From Spartobacteria bacterium (lineage in GTDB: Bacteria > Verrucomicrobiota > Verrucomicrobiia > Chthoniobacterales > UBA10450): a DNA stretch of 34,940 nt. The stretch spans positions 1 through 34,940 of the forward strand of contig PLCM01000029.1 of the NCBI GenBank assembly GCA_003134765.1, in the 5' to 3' direction. Made by a program: the position numbers and the translations under genes. Below the pieces are notes generated by a model. The model was not told where the DNA came from. It did no database searches and saw only the letters and a list, made by a program, of their open reading frames with translations. Shown here in pieces: positions 1 to 8,046 of this stretch (positions are counted from its first letter, which is position 1; each line of letters begins with the position of its first letter).

Positions 1-788
<788 letters not shown>

Positions 789-851
789 AATCTGTAGAAC
801 GCCAAACCGTTTCCAGTTCGACGCTCAAACTTGATAACTGAAACTCTCACG

Positions 852-877
852 GGCCTGGAGATCTTAACCTCCAAGCC
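852..877 (-). other. Hairpin in 23S leader
   Basis: GGCCTGGAG (852-860) pairs with CTCCAAGCC (869-877) with one mismatch, around an 8-base loop, about 65 bases before the mature 23S 5' end. Further out in the leader (about 930-945, minus strand) is GGTTCTTTGATATC, which resembles the boxA-type sequences of rRNA leaders and spacers. The hairpin could belong to pre-23S processing or antitermination. The role is inference. Confidence 0.4.
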
Positions 878-969
878 GTTAATTTTCAGACTCAGCTCTT
901 AAAGTTGTATTTACTACCCTGTATGTAGATATCAAAGAACCAGCGGCTTGCCCCTGTTTCGGCCCACAA

Positions 970-1046
970 AAAAACTCAATTTCTTCTCCGGTCTCGTCCG
1001 CTTTCGCCAAAGCTACGGCGCGATAAACCAGGACAAAATTGAGTTC
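970..1046 (-). terminator. Stem-loop with U-tract inside the rRNA leader (candidate terminator or attenuator)
   Basis: Read on the minus strand, AACTCAATTT (about 1037-1046) and AAATTGAGTT (about 973-982) form a perfect 10-bp stem, followed at once by a run of T. The loop is about 50 bases and contains CCGTAGCTTTGGCGAAAGCG, a sequence that looks like a further interspersed repeat. The long loop makes it weaker than a classical intrinsic terminator. It lies between the candidate promoter at 1125-1152 and the 23S gene, so it may be an attenuator, a processing stem, or the end of a short upstream transcript. Confidence 0.35.
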
Positions 1047-1124
1047 CAATTTGCAGTCCCAAAAAAGGCCAGAACCAACTCGCTCGTCTTGCGACTCGGG
1101 AGTCCCGCTTCAGGCAGGATCAGC

Positions 1125-1152
1125 AAACTAGCCGGCGAAACCGGAGCGTCAA
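1125..1152 (-). promoter_or_regulatory. Candidate promoter for the 23S transcript
   Basis: On the minus strand TTGACG (1147-1152) is followed after 16 bases by TAGTTT (1125-1130), a fair -35 and a poor -10 match. An A/T-rich stretch with a T-run lies just upstream. With no 16S gene in front, the 23S gene needs its own promoter, and this is the best candidate in the 527-base gap. Assigned from sequence pattern only. Confidence 0.35.
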
Positions 1153-1228
1153 CTGCCAAAAAGCGTTTTTTTGCACAAATACACGATTTTCGACTTCGCG
1201 GGCGGGGAGTAGGGCGAACAATATCGCT

Positions 1229-1313
1229 GTCATCCCGAGCGCAGTCGAGGGATCCCGCGTTTTGTTGATCGACGGGGTTCCTCGACTGCGCTTCGCTTCG
1301 CTCGGAATGACAG
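1229..1313. repeat. Palindromic intergenic repeat, family A (CATCCCGAGC type)
   Basis: The left arm GTCATCCCGAGCGCAGTCGA and the right arm TCGACTGCG...CTCGGAATGACAG are inverted copies around a central AGGGATCCCGCG...GGGGTTCC segment. The element ends two bases before the annotated rph start codon. Related copies are at 2124, 6994, 7346, 10278, 19760, 20024 and 31003. Confidence 0.85.
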
Positions 1314-1314
1314 G

Positions 1315-2106
1315 ATGGGTAATCTGCGTAACCTGCTGGCGATTTTGAATCCGCCCAACCAATCCTCGCGAATTGACGGCCGCGCCCCCGATCAGGTCCG
1401 CCGCATTTCTTTCGAACTCGGGATTGCGCCGAACGCCACCGGCTCGGTGCTGGTGGCGATGGGGAATACGCGGCTCATCTGCGGCGTGATGATCGAGGAG
1501 TCGGTCCCCCGGTGGATGAAGGAACAGGGCGTGACCGGCGGCTGGCTCACGGCGGAATATTCGATGCTGCCGTACTCGACGAACACGCGAAAGCCGCGCG
1601 ATATTACGAAGGGCCGGCTCGATGGCCGCAGCACGGAGATTCAACGCCTGATCGGACGCTCCCTGCGTGCCGTCGTCGATCTGGAAAAGCTTGGACCGCG
1701 CACGATGTGGATCGATTGCGACGTGCTCCAGGCGGACGGAGGGACACGGACCGCGGCGATCACCGGCGCCAGCCTGGCGGTGGCGGTGGCGTGCCGGAAA
1801 CTGACCGACGAAAAAAAGATCGAGTCGTCGCCGGTCCGAAAATTGGTCGCCGCTGTCAGCGCCGGAGTGCTCGGAGGCGTGCCGGTGCTGGATTTGAACT
1901 ATGAAGAGGACAAAGCGGTAACGGTGGATTTCAATCTCGTCGCCACGGAAGATGGCGAGTTCGTGGAAATGCAGGGGTCGGGTGAAGAGGCGACTTTTTC
2001 GAATGACGAGCTTGGAGCGATGCTCGCGCTCGGGCGAAAAGGGATTGGGGAACTGATCACGGCGCAGCGGGCGGTGCTGGCATCGCTGATGGTGGAACGC
2101 GGATAG
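1315..2106 (+). CDS. rph: Ribonuclease PH
   Basis: Phosphorolytic 3'-5' exoribonuclease that trims tRNA 3' ends, using phosphate and releasing nucleoside diphosphates. The 263-residue product has the family signatures: RIDGR (residues 19-23), GWLTAEYSMLPYST (76-89), GRSTEIQRLIGRSLRA (104-119), and DCDVLQADGGTRTAAITGA (134-152) that forms part of the phosphate and active site. Usual length is about 240, so the roughly 18 residues before RIDGR are extra. The ATG used at 1315 sits directly behind a family A repeat with no clear ribosome-binding site. A TTG at 1345 is an alternative start. It is divergent from the 23S gene and followed by gmd after a second repeat, so it is probably transcribed from the 1150-1310 region. 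Confidence 0.95.
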   Translation: MGNLRNLLAILNPPNQSSRIDGRAPDQVRRISFELGIAPNATGSVLVAMGNTRLICGVMIEESVPRWMKEQGVTGGWLTAEYSMLPYSTNTRKPRDITKGRLDGRSTEIQRLIGRSLRAVVDLEKLGPRTMWIDCDVLQADGGTRTAAITGASLAVAVACRKLTDEKKIESSPVRKLVAAVSAGVLGGVPVLDLNYEEDKAVTVDFNLVATEDGEFVEMQGSGEEATFSNDELGAMLALGRKGIGELITAQRAVLASLMVERG

Positions 2107-2123
2107 TTGTGCTACCGCATTCC

Positions 2124-2209
2124 TGTCATGACGAACAGAGTCGAGATCTCCAGCGGCGTCACCTTCAAGGTTGATATCACGGGATTCCTCGACTTCGCTC
2201 GGAATGACA
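2124..2209. repeat. Palindromic intergenic repeat, family A
   Basis: The left arm GTCATGACGAACAGAGTCGA is diverged. The right arm TCCTCGACTTCGCTCGGAAT is intact and ends seven bases before the gmd start codon, so the repeat takes the place where a ribosome-binding site would be. It fills the rph-gmd gap almost completely. Confidence 0.75.
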
Positions 2210-2216
2210 AGAACCT

Positions 2217-3230
2217 ATGACACGCGCACTCATCACGGGAATCACGGGGCAGGACGGAAGTTATCTGGCCGATCTGCTCCTCGAAAAAGGCTACGAGGTC
2301 CACGGAATCATTCGGCGCGCGAGCACGTTCAACACGTCGCGCATCGATCATCTTTATGCCGACCCGCACATCAATGGCGTCCGGTTGTTTCTGCATTACG
2401 GCGATCTCGCGGATTCGGTGAACCTGGTGAAGCTGGTTTACGAATTGAAGCCGGACGAGATTTACCATCTCGGGGCCCAGAGCCACGTGCGGGTGAGCTT
2501 TGACATTCCGGAATACACCTCGGATGTCACCGGCGTCGGCACGATTCGGATTCTCGAAGCGATCCGCGAAACGGGGATTCGGTCAAAATTCTACCAGGCT
2601 TCGAGCAGCGAGATGTTCGGCAAGGTGCAACAGGTCCCGCAGACCGAGACGACGCCTTTTTGGCCGCGGAGTCCGTACGGCGTGGCGAAGGTTTTCGCTT
2701 ATTGGGCGACGGTAAACTACCGGGAAAGCTACGGACTCTGCGCGAGTAACGGTATTTTGTTCAACCACGAAAGTCCGCGTCGCGGCGAAACATTCGTGAC
2801 CCGCAAGATCACCCGGGCGGTGGCGGCAATTAAACTGGGGCTGCAAAAGGAGCTTTTCCTCGGCAACCTCGATGCGAAACGGGACTGGGGCTACGCGCCG
2901 GAATACGTCGAGGGCATGTGGCGCATTTTGCAGCACAGTGACGGGCAGGATTTCGTGCTCGCGACCAATGAGACGCACACGGTGCGGGAGTTTGTGGAGG
3001 CGGCTTTTTCGCGGGTTGATCTGGATTGGAAAGAATTCGTGAAACACGACGACCGCTATGAGCGGCCCGCCGAGGTCGATCTTCTGATCGGCGACGCTTC
3101 CAAGGCGAAGAAAATCCTCGATTGGGAACCCAAGGTGCGCTTCCACGAGCTGGTCAGGATCATGGTGGATGCGGATCTCGGATCGCTCTCGCGGACATCA
3201 GCCCAGGAACAACTGGGGAAAATGCCGTGA
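2217..3230 (+). CDS. gmd: GDP-mannose 4,6-dehydratase
   Basis: Converts GDP-D-mannose to GDP-4-keto-6-deoxymannose, the first step to GDP-fucose, GDP-rhamnose and related sugars for surface polysaccharide. It is an extended short-chain dehydrogenase of 337 residues. Features are the NADP-binding [15 protein letters not shown] near the start (TGxxGxxG at 8-15), RRAS at 33-36, catalytic S130/S131-E132 (SSSEMFGK), and Y154xxxK158 (SPYGVAK). The [19 protein letters not shown] segment is diagnostic of Gmd rather than of other sugar-nucleotide dehydratases. The length is slightly shorter than the common 345-370. No GDP-fucose synthase or glycosyltransferase lies beside it, so the product's end use cannot be read from context. 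Confidence 0.95.
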   Translation: MTRALITGITGQDGSYLADLLLEKGYEVHGIIRRASTFNTSRIDHLYADPHINGVRLFLHYGDLADSVNLVKLVYELKPDEIYHLGAQSHVRVSFDIPEYTSDVTGVGTIRILEAIRETGIRSKFYQASSSEMFGKVQQVPQTETTPFWPRSPYGVAKVFAYWATVNYRESYGLCASNGILFNHESPRRGETFVTRKITRAVAAIKLGLQKELFLGNLDAKRDWGYAPEYVEGMWRILQHSDGQDFVLATNETHTVREFVEAAFSRVDLDWKEFVKHDDRYERPAEVDLLIGDASKAKKILDWEPKVRFHELVRIMVDADLGSLSRTSAQEQLGKMP

Positions 3231-3233
3231 TCG

Positions 3234-3325
3234 GGTAGGGACGCTGCGCCGCGGCGTCCGCGGCAGCGGAGCGCGCTGTCGTGCCAATCAATTAATGGGA
3301 CGACACGGAGGTCGTCCCTCCAGGG
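3234..3325. repeat. Palindromic repeats, family C (GGGACG...CGTCC type), two adjoining units
   Basis: TAGGGACGCTGCGCCGCGGC with GCGTCC forms one palindrome. GGGACGACACGGAGGTCGTC with CCTCC forms a second. Between them is GCGGAGCGCGCTGTCGTGCC. The second unit lies inside the 3' end of the neighbouring L,D-transpeptidase gene and encodes its last residues and stop. A related pair occurs at 33540-33627. Confidence 0.7.
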
Positions 3326-3990
3326 GCAGGGACGGATGCGACCGCCGGCACCATCGTATCGAGCGGCCCGTTCAGGATCGTGACGCGCGCCTGGGGCCCG
3401 ACGATATCGAAGAGCTGGATCACATCGCGCGAGCGCATGCGGATGCAGCCGAAGCTGGCCCGCTTGCCGATGTTCCGCTCCTCAGGCGTGCCGTGAATAT
3501 AGATGTAGCGGCTGTAGGCATTCGCGTTCTGCGCTTCGCGTCCGCGCAGCCAGAGGATGCGGGTCACAATCGGATCGCGCCCGGGCGCGTCTGGGACCAG
3601 GATCTCGCCGGTCGGTCTGCGATCTTTGAACACCATGCCGCCGGGCGCGGAACCGCCAATTTTTTTAGCAACCTCCAGCTCTCCCAGCGGCGTCCCGCGG
3701 CTTCCCGGTGCGTCACCGATCGCAAACTTCGAGGTGGAAACGGGATAGGTGGCGATGACAGCGCCGTTGTCGAGCAGGGCCAGGCGCTGTTCCGGAATGC
3801 TGACGACCACGTGATGGCGCGTGTCCGGCGCCACGCAGGAAGAAATGAAAAACACGATGCCCGCCAGCAAAGCGAGGTGGATCGTGCGCTCCGCGCGCGA
3901 TGACAACAGAGTCCCGGTTTCGCCGGCATATTTTAACATCGAGGGTGCGCCGCGGATGAACTGCGCGCTCGATCCACTTTTTGCTTTCAT
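3292..3990 (-). CDS. L,D-transpeptidase (YkuD domain) lipoprotein
   Basis: Predicted peptidoglycan-acting L,D-transpeptidase that forms 3-3 cross-links or attaches proteins to the wall. The 232-residue product has a hydrophobic segment (38-50) ending in a lipobox-like ISSC with Cys52, so it is probably a lipid-anchored envelope protein. M18 is an alternative start. The YkuD domain covers about 60-205. The signature is complete: H166 in IYIHGTPEE, S179, and catalytic C182 and R184 in ASFGCIRMRSRD. The start overlaps the tatD stop by four bases (ATGA), indicating translational coupling at the end of the coaD-to-tatD run. The last residues (PGGTTSVSSH) and the stop are encoded by a family C palindromic repeat, so the natural C-terminus was probably altered by repeat insertion. 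Confidence 0.9.
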   Translation of the reverse strand: MKAKSGSSAQFIRGAPSMLKYAGETGTLLSSRAERTIHLALLAGIVFFISSCVAPDTRHHVVVSIPEQRLALLDNGAVIATYPVSTSKFAIGDAPGSRGTPLGELEVAKKIGGSAPGGMVFKDRRPTGEILVPDAPGRDPIVTRILWLRGREAQNANAYSRYIYIHGTPEERNIGKRASFGCIRMRSRDVIQLFDIVGPQARVTILNGPLDTMVPAVASVPAPGGTTSVSSH

Positions 3991-4853
3991 CGGTTAAATC
4001 TGAAAAACTTTTCCGCGGTATCCGTTGTTGCTTCCGCTATTTCATCGCGAGAAATGCCGCGCGCACCGGCGATCGTTTCCGCGACGATGCGGGTATGCGC
4101 GGGCTCGCAGCGTTTTCCGCGAAACGGGACCGGCGCGAGATACGGGCAATCGGTTTCCACCATGAATTTCCACAGCGGAACCTGCGCCGACACCTCCCGC
4201 ACGTTGGCGCCGTTCTTGAACGTGACGATGCCGGTAAACGAAACCAGGTGATCGAGATCGAGCACCTCGCTGGCTTGTTCGAGCGAGCCACCAAAGCAAT
4301 GGAAGACGCCGCGCACTTTGCCCGTGTAAGAGCGGATGATTTCCAGCGTATCGGTCCAGGCGTCGCGCTGGTGAATGACGACGTTGAGGCCGAGTTCGGC
4401 CGCGAGCTCCAATTGCTGCTCGAAGAGGCTGGCCTGTTTCGATTTGTAGGCACCATCGTGGATTTCCGCTTCGATCTGTTCTTCCGTCGATGTCTGGAGC
4501 GCCTTGACGAAAACCTGGGTCGTCTTGCGCTCCTTCGCCAGTTCCAGGCTGGGTAGGAAGTGATAGTCCAAACCTGTTTCGCCGATCGCGACCACGCGCG
4601 GACTCTGCGCCAATTCCCGCAAGGGTGAGATCACGTCCTCCCCCGATTCCTCGACGTAAGTGGGATGAACGCCGACGACAGCGAAGACGTTCGGGAATTT
4701 CTCCGCCAGAGCGACCGCGCGCCGGCTGCTTTCAATCGACGTCCCGATCGTGATGATGCGGGTGACGCCGGCGTCGGTCGCGCGTCGCAGGACGTCTTCG
4801 AAGTCGGGGGCGAAATCCGGGTAATCGAGATGGGCGTGGGTTTCGACTAGCAT
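3987..4853 (-). CDS. tatD: TatD-family metal-dependent hydrolase (DNase)
   Basis: Amidohydrolase-superfamily hydrolase with reported 3'-5' exonuclease activity on DNA. The 288-residue TIM-barrel shows the metal ligands in order: THAHLD (H6, H8), GETGLDYH (Glu near 94), VVIHQRDA, GVFHCFGG and VETDCPYLAP. It is about 25 residues longer than usual members. The extra sequence follows GLDYHFLP and is a charged stretch (LELAKERKTTQVFVKAL and on to about residue 140) before the conserved SLFEQQLELA helix. It is read after fabH across a 68-base gap filled by a family B repeat, and overlaps the L,D-transpeptidase start by four bases. Confidence 0.92.
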   Translation of the reverse strand: MLVETHAHLDYPDFAPDFEDVLRRATDAGVTRIITIGTSIESSRRAVALAEKFPNVFAVVGVHPTYVEESGEDVISPLRELAQSPRVVAIGETGLDYHFLPSLELAKERKTTQVFVKALQTSTEEQIEAEIHDGAYKSKQASLFEQQLELAAELGLNVVIHQRDAWTDTLEIIRSYTGKVRGVFHCFGGSLEQASEVLDLDHLVSFTGIVTFKNGANVREVSAQVPLWKFMVETDCPYLAPVPFRGKRCEPAHTRIVAETIAGARGISRDEIAEATTDTAEKFFRFNR

Positions 4854-4860
4854 TTTCTGA

Positions 4861-4919
4861 TTGTAGGGCGTTTCTGTGAAACGCCAAAGAGGGAGGCGCC
4901 TGACACAGACGCCCTACAA
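4861..4919. repeat. Palindromic intergenic repeat, family B (GTAGGGCGTTTCTGTG type)
   Basis: TTGTAGGGCGTTTCTGTGAA on the left is mirrored by TGACACAGACGCCCTACAA on the right, with an inner AACGCC/GGCGCC pairing. It fills the fabH-tatD gap. A second copy in opposite orientation lies at 16513-16567, before hprK. The outer GTAGGGCG motif recurs at the right window edge in GTAGGGCGAGACTCTGTCGA. Confidence 0.8.
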
Positions 4920-4921
4920 CG

Positions 4922-5944
4922 TCACCACTCCACCACCGTGCTGGCCCAGGTCAATCCCCCGCCGAAAACGACCATCAGCACGTAGTCGCCACGCTGGATC
5001 CGTCCGCTGCGGTTGGCTTCATCGAGCGCCATCGCCACGGCCGCGGCTGAGGTGTTGCCGTACTTGTCGAGATTCACAAAGAAACGGTCGAGGGGAATTT
5101 TCAGGCGATCGGCGATCGCCTCAATGATCCGCAGATTGGCCTGATGCGGAATGACGCACGCGATGTCGTCCGTCGTCAGGCCGGCCAGCTCAAGCGCTTT
5201 CTTGGACGCGCTCAGCATGGAGATGACGGCCTGCTTGTAGACTTCCTTACCGGTCATGTGAATCGTCGCGAGGTTCTGGTGCGCGTTTTCCTGGGTAATC
5301 GGGCAACGCGAGCCGCCCCCCGGCATGAAGAGAATATCGGTGAACTGGCCGTCGCTCCCGATGTGGGTGCTGATCACTCCGTGGGCGCGACCGCGATGCT
5401 GCAAAACGGCCGCGCCGGCGCCATCGCCAAACAGCACGCAGGTGTTGCGATCGGTCCAGTTCGTGATTGAGCTGAGCTTTTCCGCGCCGATGACGAGAAC
5501 GGTGTTGTGGGTGTGCGACGTGATGAATTGCTGCGCGATCTCGATCCCAAACAAAAAGCCGGCGCACGCCGCCGAGATGTCGAGACAAGCGGCGTTTTTG
5601 GCGCCGATCTTTTTTTGGACGAAGCAGGCCGTGGCCGGAAAGAGCATGTCCGGCGTGGCAGTGGCGACGAGAATCAGATCGACATCCTTCGGCGCGACTT
5701 CCGCCTGCTCGAGCGCTTTCAGGGCGGCCTTGGAGGCCATGTCGCTGGTGAGTTCGTCCTTGGCCGCGATGCGCCGTTCCTTTATTCCGGTGCGGGTCGT
5801 GATCCACTCGTCGCTGGTGTCGACCATCCGCATCAGGTCGGCGTTCGTCAGCACTTTTTCCGGCGTGTAACTGCCGGTGCCCACGATCGAGACCGTGCGA
5901 TTCGACTTACCGGAGCGTGGGCTCGAGCGAGGTTGCTTTTTCAT
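4922..5944 (-). CDS. fabH: Beta-ketoacyl-ACP synthase III
   Basis: Starts fatty-acid synthesis by condensing acetyl-CoA with malonyl-ACP. The 340-residue thiolase-fold product has the FabH triad: C127 in LDISAACAGF, H267 in CVIPHQANLRI, and N297 in KYGNTSAA. Also present are TSDEWITTRTGI (43-54), typical of FabH, and GDGAGAAVL (173-181). The N-terminus has about 17 extra, basic and Ser-rich residues before VSIVGTGSY. The gene overlaps plsX by 38 bases, an unusually long overlap that couples the two. Confidence 0.96.
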   Translation of the reverse strand: MKKQPRSSPRSGKSNRTVSIVGTGSYTPEKVLTNADLMRMVDTSDEWITTRTGIKERRIAAKDELTSDMASKAALKALEQAEVAPKDVDLILVATATPDMLFPATACFVQKKIGAKNAACLDISAACAGFLFGIEIAQQFITSHTHNTVLVIGAEKLSSITNWTDRNTCVLFGDGAGAAVLQHRGRAHGVISTHIGSDGQFTDILFMPGGGSRCPITQENAHQNLATIHMTGKEVYKQAVISMLSASKKALELAGLTTDDIACVIPHQANLRIIEAIADRLKIPLDRFFVNLDKYGNTSAAAVAMALDEANRSGRIQRGDYVLMVVFGGGLTWASTVVEW

Positions 5945-6938
5945 GGTGGCGCCGAACTTTCTCGACGATATGCGGGTTCACCTGCTGTTCAATCGATTCG
6001 GCCGCCGCTCGCAACGCATTCTTGATCGCTTTCGGCGTGCTGGCTCCGTGGGCGATAATGCAAATGCCATTCACTCCGAGGAGCGGCATCCCTCCATACT
6101 CCTCGTAGTTCACCTTTTTTCGGATGGTAAGAAACGCATTCCGCGCGAGATAAGCGCCGACCATTCGCGTCTTCGTTTTCATCAGCTCGTGCTTGAGCCA
6201 TTTGAAAATGGCGTCGCCGATCGACTCGCATGTTTTCAAAATCACGTTGCCGACAAATCCATCGCAAACCACCACTTCGACGGGGTCGGCAAAAAGATCG
6301 TGTCCCTCGATGTTGCCGCGGAAGTTCAGGTCGCTCTGCTTCAGCATTTTGAAGACTTCCTTGGTCAGGTCGCTTCCCTTCATGTCTTCGTCGCCAATCG
6401 ACATCAGGCCAACAGAAGGGTTCTCGTATCCCAGGACATGGCGGGAATAAACGGAGCCCATGATCGCGTATTCGACCATATGCTCGGGCCGCGGATCGCT
6501 GTTGGCACCCGCGTCGATCAGGACAAAAACATTGGTCTCTGAGGGAATCACGGCGGCAATCCCGGGCCGGTCCACGCCAGGAAGCGTGCGCAATTTAATG
6601 GCGGTAGCCGCAACCGCCGCGCCGGTATGCCCGGCGCTGACGATGGCAGCGGCATCGCCTTTCTTCACCAGATCAACGGCCCGGCTCACCGATGAATCTT
6701 TTTTCCGGCGGACTGCATCGACCGCGCGATCATGCATTTCGACCACCTGGCTTGCGTGGACAATTTCGATCCGGCCGTCCGTGCAATCGTGTTTTTTGAG
6801 TTCGGCCTCGATCTGCGGCGTGTCTCCAACCAGAAAAAGCTTCCCGATGTGGGGATACTCGTTCAGCGCCATGACGGCTCCGCTCACAATATTTGGCGGG
6901 CCGAAATCGCCGCCCATGGCATCCAGAGCGATTTTCAT
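5907..6938 (-). CDS. plsX: Phosphate acyltransferase
   Basis: Makes acyl-phosphate from acyl-ACP and phosphate, the donor for PlsY in phosphatidic acid synthesis. The 343-residue product shows MKIALDAMGGDFGP at the N-terminus, VSAGHTGAAVAA, GVDRPGIAAV, DAGANSDPRPEH, PSVGLMSIGDED and CDGFVGNVILKTCE, all hallmarks of PlsX. The KGSDLTKEVFKML segment is also typical. It sits between rpmF and fabH in the order seen in many bacteria. The rpmF-plsX gap carries a family A repeat, so plsX may be partly uncoupled from rpmF. Confidence 0.96.
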   Translation of the reverse strand: MKIALDAMGGDFGPPNIVSGAVMALNEYPHIGKLFLVGDTPQIEAELKKHDCTDGRIEIVHASQVVEMHDRAVDAVRRKKDSSVSRAVDLVKKGDAAAIVSAGHTGAAVAATAIKLRTLPGVDRPGIAAVIPSETNVFVLIDAGANSDPRPEHMVEYAIMGSVYSRHVLGYENPSVGLMSIGDEDMKGSDLTKEVFKMLKQSDLNFRGNIEGHDLFADPVEVVVCDGFVGNVILKTCESIGDAIFKWLKHELMKTKTRMVGAYLARNAFLTIRKKVNYEEYGGMPLLGVNGICIIAHGASTPKAIKNALRAAAESIEQQVNPHIVEKVRRHHEKATSLEPTLR

Positions 6939-6993
6939 CGGAGCGGGATTTTGCGGCGATCAGGGGGCGAATGCAAAATCAAAAAACGGGATC

Positions 6994-7075
6994 GTCATTC
7001 CGAGCGAAGTCGAGGAATCCCGTGGAGTTACCTGCACGTTTCGCGACTGGATCCCTCGACTGCGCTCGGGATGAC
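6994..7075. repeat. Palindromic intergenic repeat, family A
   Basis: GTCATTCCGAGCGAAGTCGA (left) and CCTCGACTGCGCTCGGGATG (right) are inverted arms with an inner GGAATCC/GGATCCC pairing. Lies in the rpmF-plsX gap. Confidence 0.88.
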
Positions 7076-7113
7076 CGTTAGTTTGTCATGCTCCCACCCG
7101 GCTGGGGGACAGG

Positions 7114-7293
7114 TCACGCGCCGACGCTTAGCACCTGCCGGCCTTTGTAGTAGCCGCAGGAAGGGCAAGCGGTATGCGACGCGACGGTGCTGCCGCACTG
7201 CGTGCACTTGTTCAGCTGCGGCGCCTGCCAGCGATGCGACGCCTTGCGCGTGCGCAGGCGCATCTTCGAGGTTTTGCGTTTGGGAACTCCCAT
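7114..7293 (-). CDS. rpmF: Ribosomal protein bL32
   Basis: Component of the 50S subunit. The 59-residue product begins MGVPKRKTSKMRLRTRKASH, the standard bL32 N-terminus. It carries a zinc ribbon with C30, C33, C43 and C46 (CTQC and CPSC). Start chosen at MGVPKRK: an upstream in-frame ATG at 7350 would add 19 residues that fall in the repeat. There is no clear Shine-Dalgarno motif. Confidence 0.96.
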   Translation of the reverse strand: MGVPKRKTSKMRLRTRKASHRWQAPQLNKCTQCGSTVASHTACPSCGYYKGRQVLSVGA

Positions 7294-7345
7294 AAGAAGG
7301 GGAGTAGGAAAGCAGGATTTCGCGAAAAGACAAATCCTGCGGGAT

Positions 7346-7435
7346 GTCATCCCGAGCGAAGTCGAGGATCCCGAGAAAAGTCACTCGACGTGCCACGGGG
7401 TCCCTCGACTCCGCTTGCGCTCCGCTCGGGATGAC
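7346..7435. repeat. Palindromic intergenic repeat, family A
   Basis: GTCATCCCGAGCGAAGTCGA and TCCCTCGACTCCGCTTGCGC...CTCGGGATGAC form a long inverted repeat around about 35 bases. It occupies most of the gap between the DUF177 gene and rpmF. Confidence 0.88.
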
Positions 7436-7444
7436 TAGCTGCGG

Positions 7445-7891
7445 CTACAGCTTCAACTTATCCAGCGCGCTCCAGTCCGGCGGCCGCTTTCCGTCCGACT
7501 CAGCCGGTGGTGCGACGGGTGTCGCGGCAGGACATTTCCGCCCGCCTTCGCGGTCGCAATGCGGATGCGCGGGAAGATTGAGCAAAACGTCTTCGCGCAC
7601 GTAGGGGGCGAGATCGATCAGTTCGGGTCCCGTCAGTTGGTGGTGGATGGAAAAGGCGTGCACTTCGATGTCGAACCGAAATGGTTCGAGGCACCGGACG
7701 CATTTTAATTCCACCGGTTGGACGAGAGTGCCCGTTACCCAAAGGGCGCCTTCCGAGATCCCGAGGTCGAGCGAGTAGCGGAGCGGCCCTGTGCAAATAA
7801 CACCTTCCGCGGCGAGTTCGGGAATCGGACACTCCTCTTCGCCTTCGAGATGGAGGCCATCGGCCTGGATATGGCGGAGATGGATTTTCAT
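7445..7891 (-). CDS. YceD/DUF177 family protein
   Basis: DUF177 proteins almost always sit just before rpmF, as here, and are thought to take part in 23S rRNA and ribosome metabolism. The 148-residue product has the core PVELKCVRCLEPFRFDIEV motif with its paired cysteines and an acidic-hydrophobic DLAPYVREDVLLNLP segment. A second cysteine pair follows (HCDREGGRKCP), and the end is DWSALDKLKL, typical of the family. Start placed at MKIHLRHIQ: the longer frame to 7960 runs into the family D repeat. Confidence 0.88.
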   Translation of the reverse strand: MKIHLRHIQADGLHLEGEEECPIPELAAEGVICTGPLRYSLDLGISEGALWVTGTLVQPVELKCVRCLEPFRFDIEVHAFSIHHQLTGPELIDLAPYVREDVLLNLPAHPHCDREGGRKCPAATPVAPPAESDGKRPPDWSALDKLKL

Positions 7892-7900
7892 GGGGAAATG

Positions 7901-8046
7901 GAATGAATTCCAAATGACGAAGGACGAATGACGAATGACGAAACAAATCCGAATGACCAATGATCAAAGATTCGGCGACAAAGTTTCATTCGGGCTTCGT
8001 CCTTCGTCATTCTTTCGACATTCGTCATTCGGGCTTCGTCATTCCG
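7901..8046. repeat. GAATGACGAA-type interspersed repeat, family D, inverted arms
   Basis: The left arm has tandem-like GACGAAGGACGAATGACGAA. The right arm reads TTCGTCCTTCGTCATTC and ATTCGTCATTCGGGCTTCGT, the inverted counterpart. The element fills the coaD-DUF177 gap and runs into the coaD 3' end, giving the last codons and stop. Confidence 0.75.

Noticed and set aside
852..877. Possible tRNA in the 23S leader
   Set aside because: Only a single hairpin is present; there is no acceptor stem, T-loop GTTCGA or 3' CCA arrangement.
948..1268. 106-residue plus-strand ORF before rph
   Set aside because: It covers the 23S leader and a family A repeat, and has no protein-like composition or family motif.
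3169..3903. 244-residue plus-strand ORF opposite the L,D-transpeptidase
   Set aside because: Antisense shadow: the minus strand carries a complete YkuD catalytic signature and lipobox.
7901..8046. Possible CRISPR array because of repeated GACGAATGACGAA units
   Set aside because: The units are short, irregular and inverted, with no spacers of constant length; fits an interspersed palindromic repeat.
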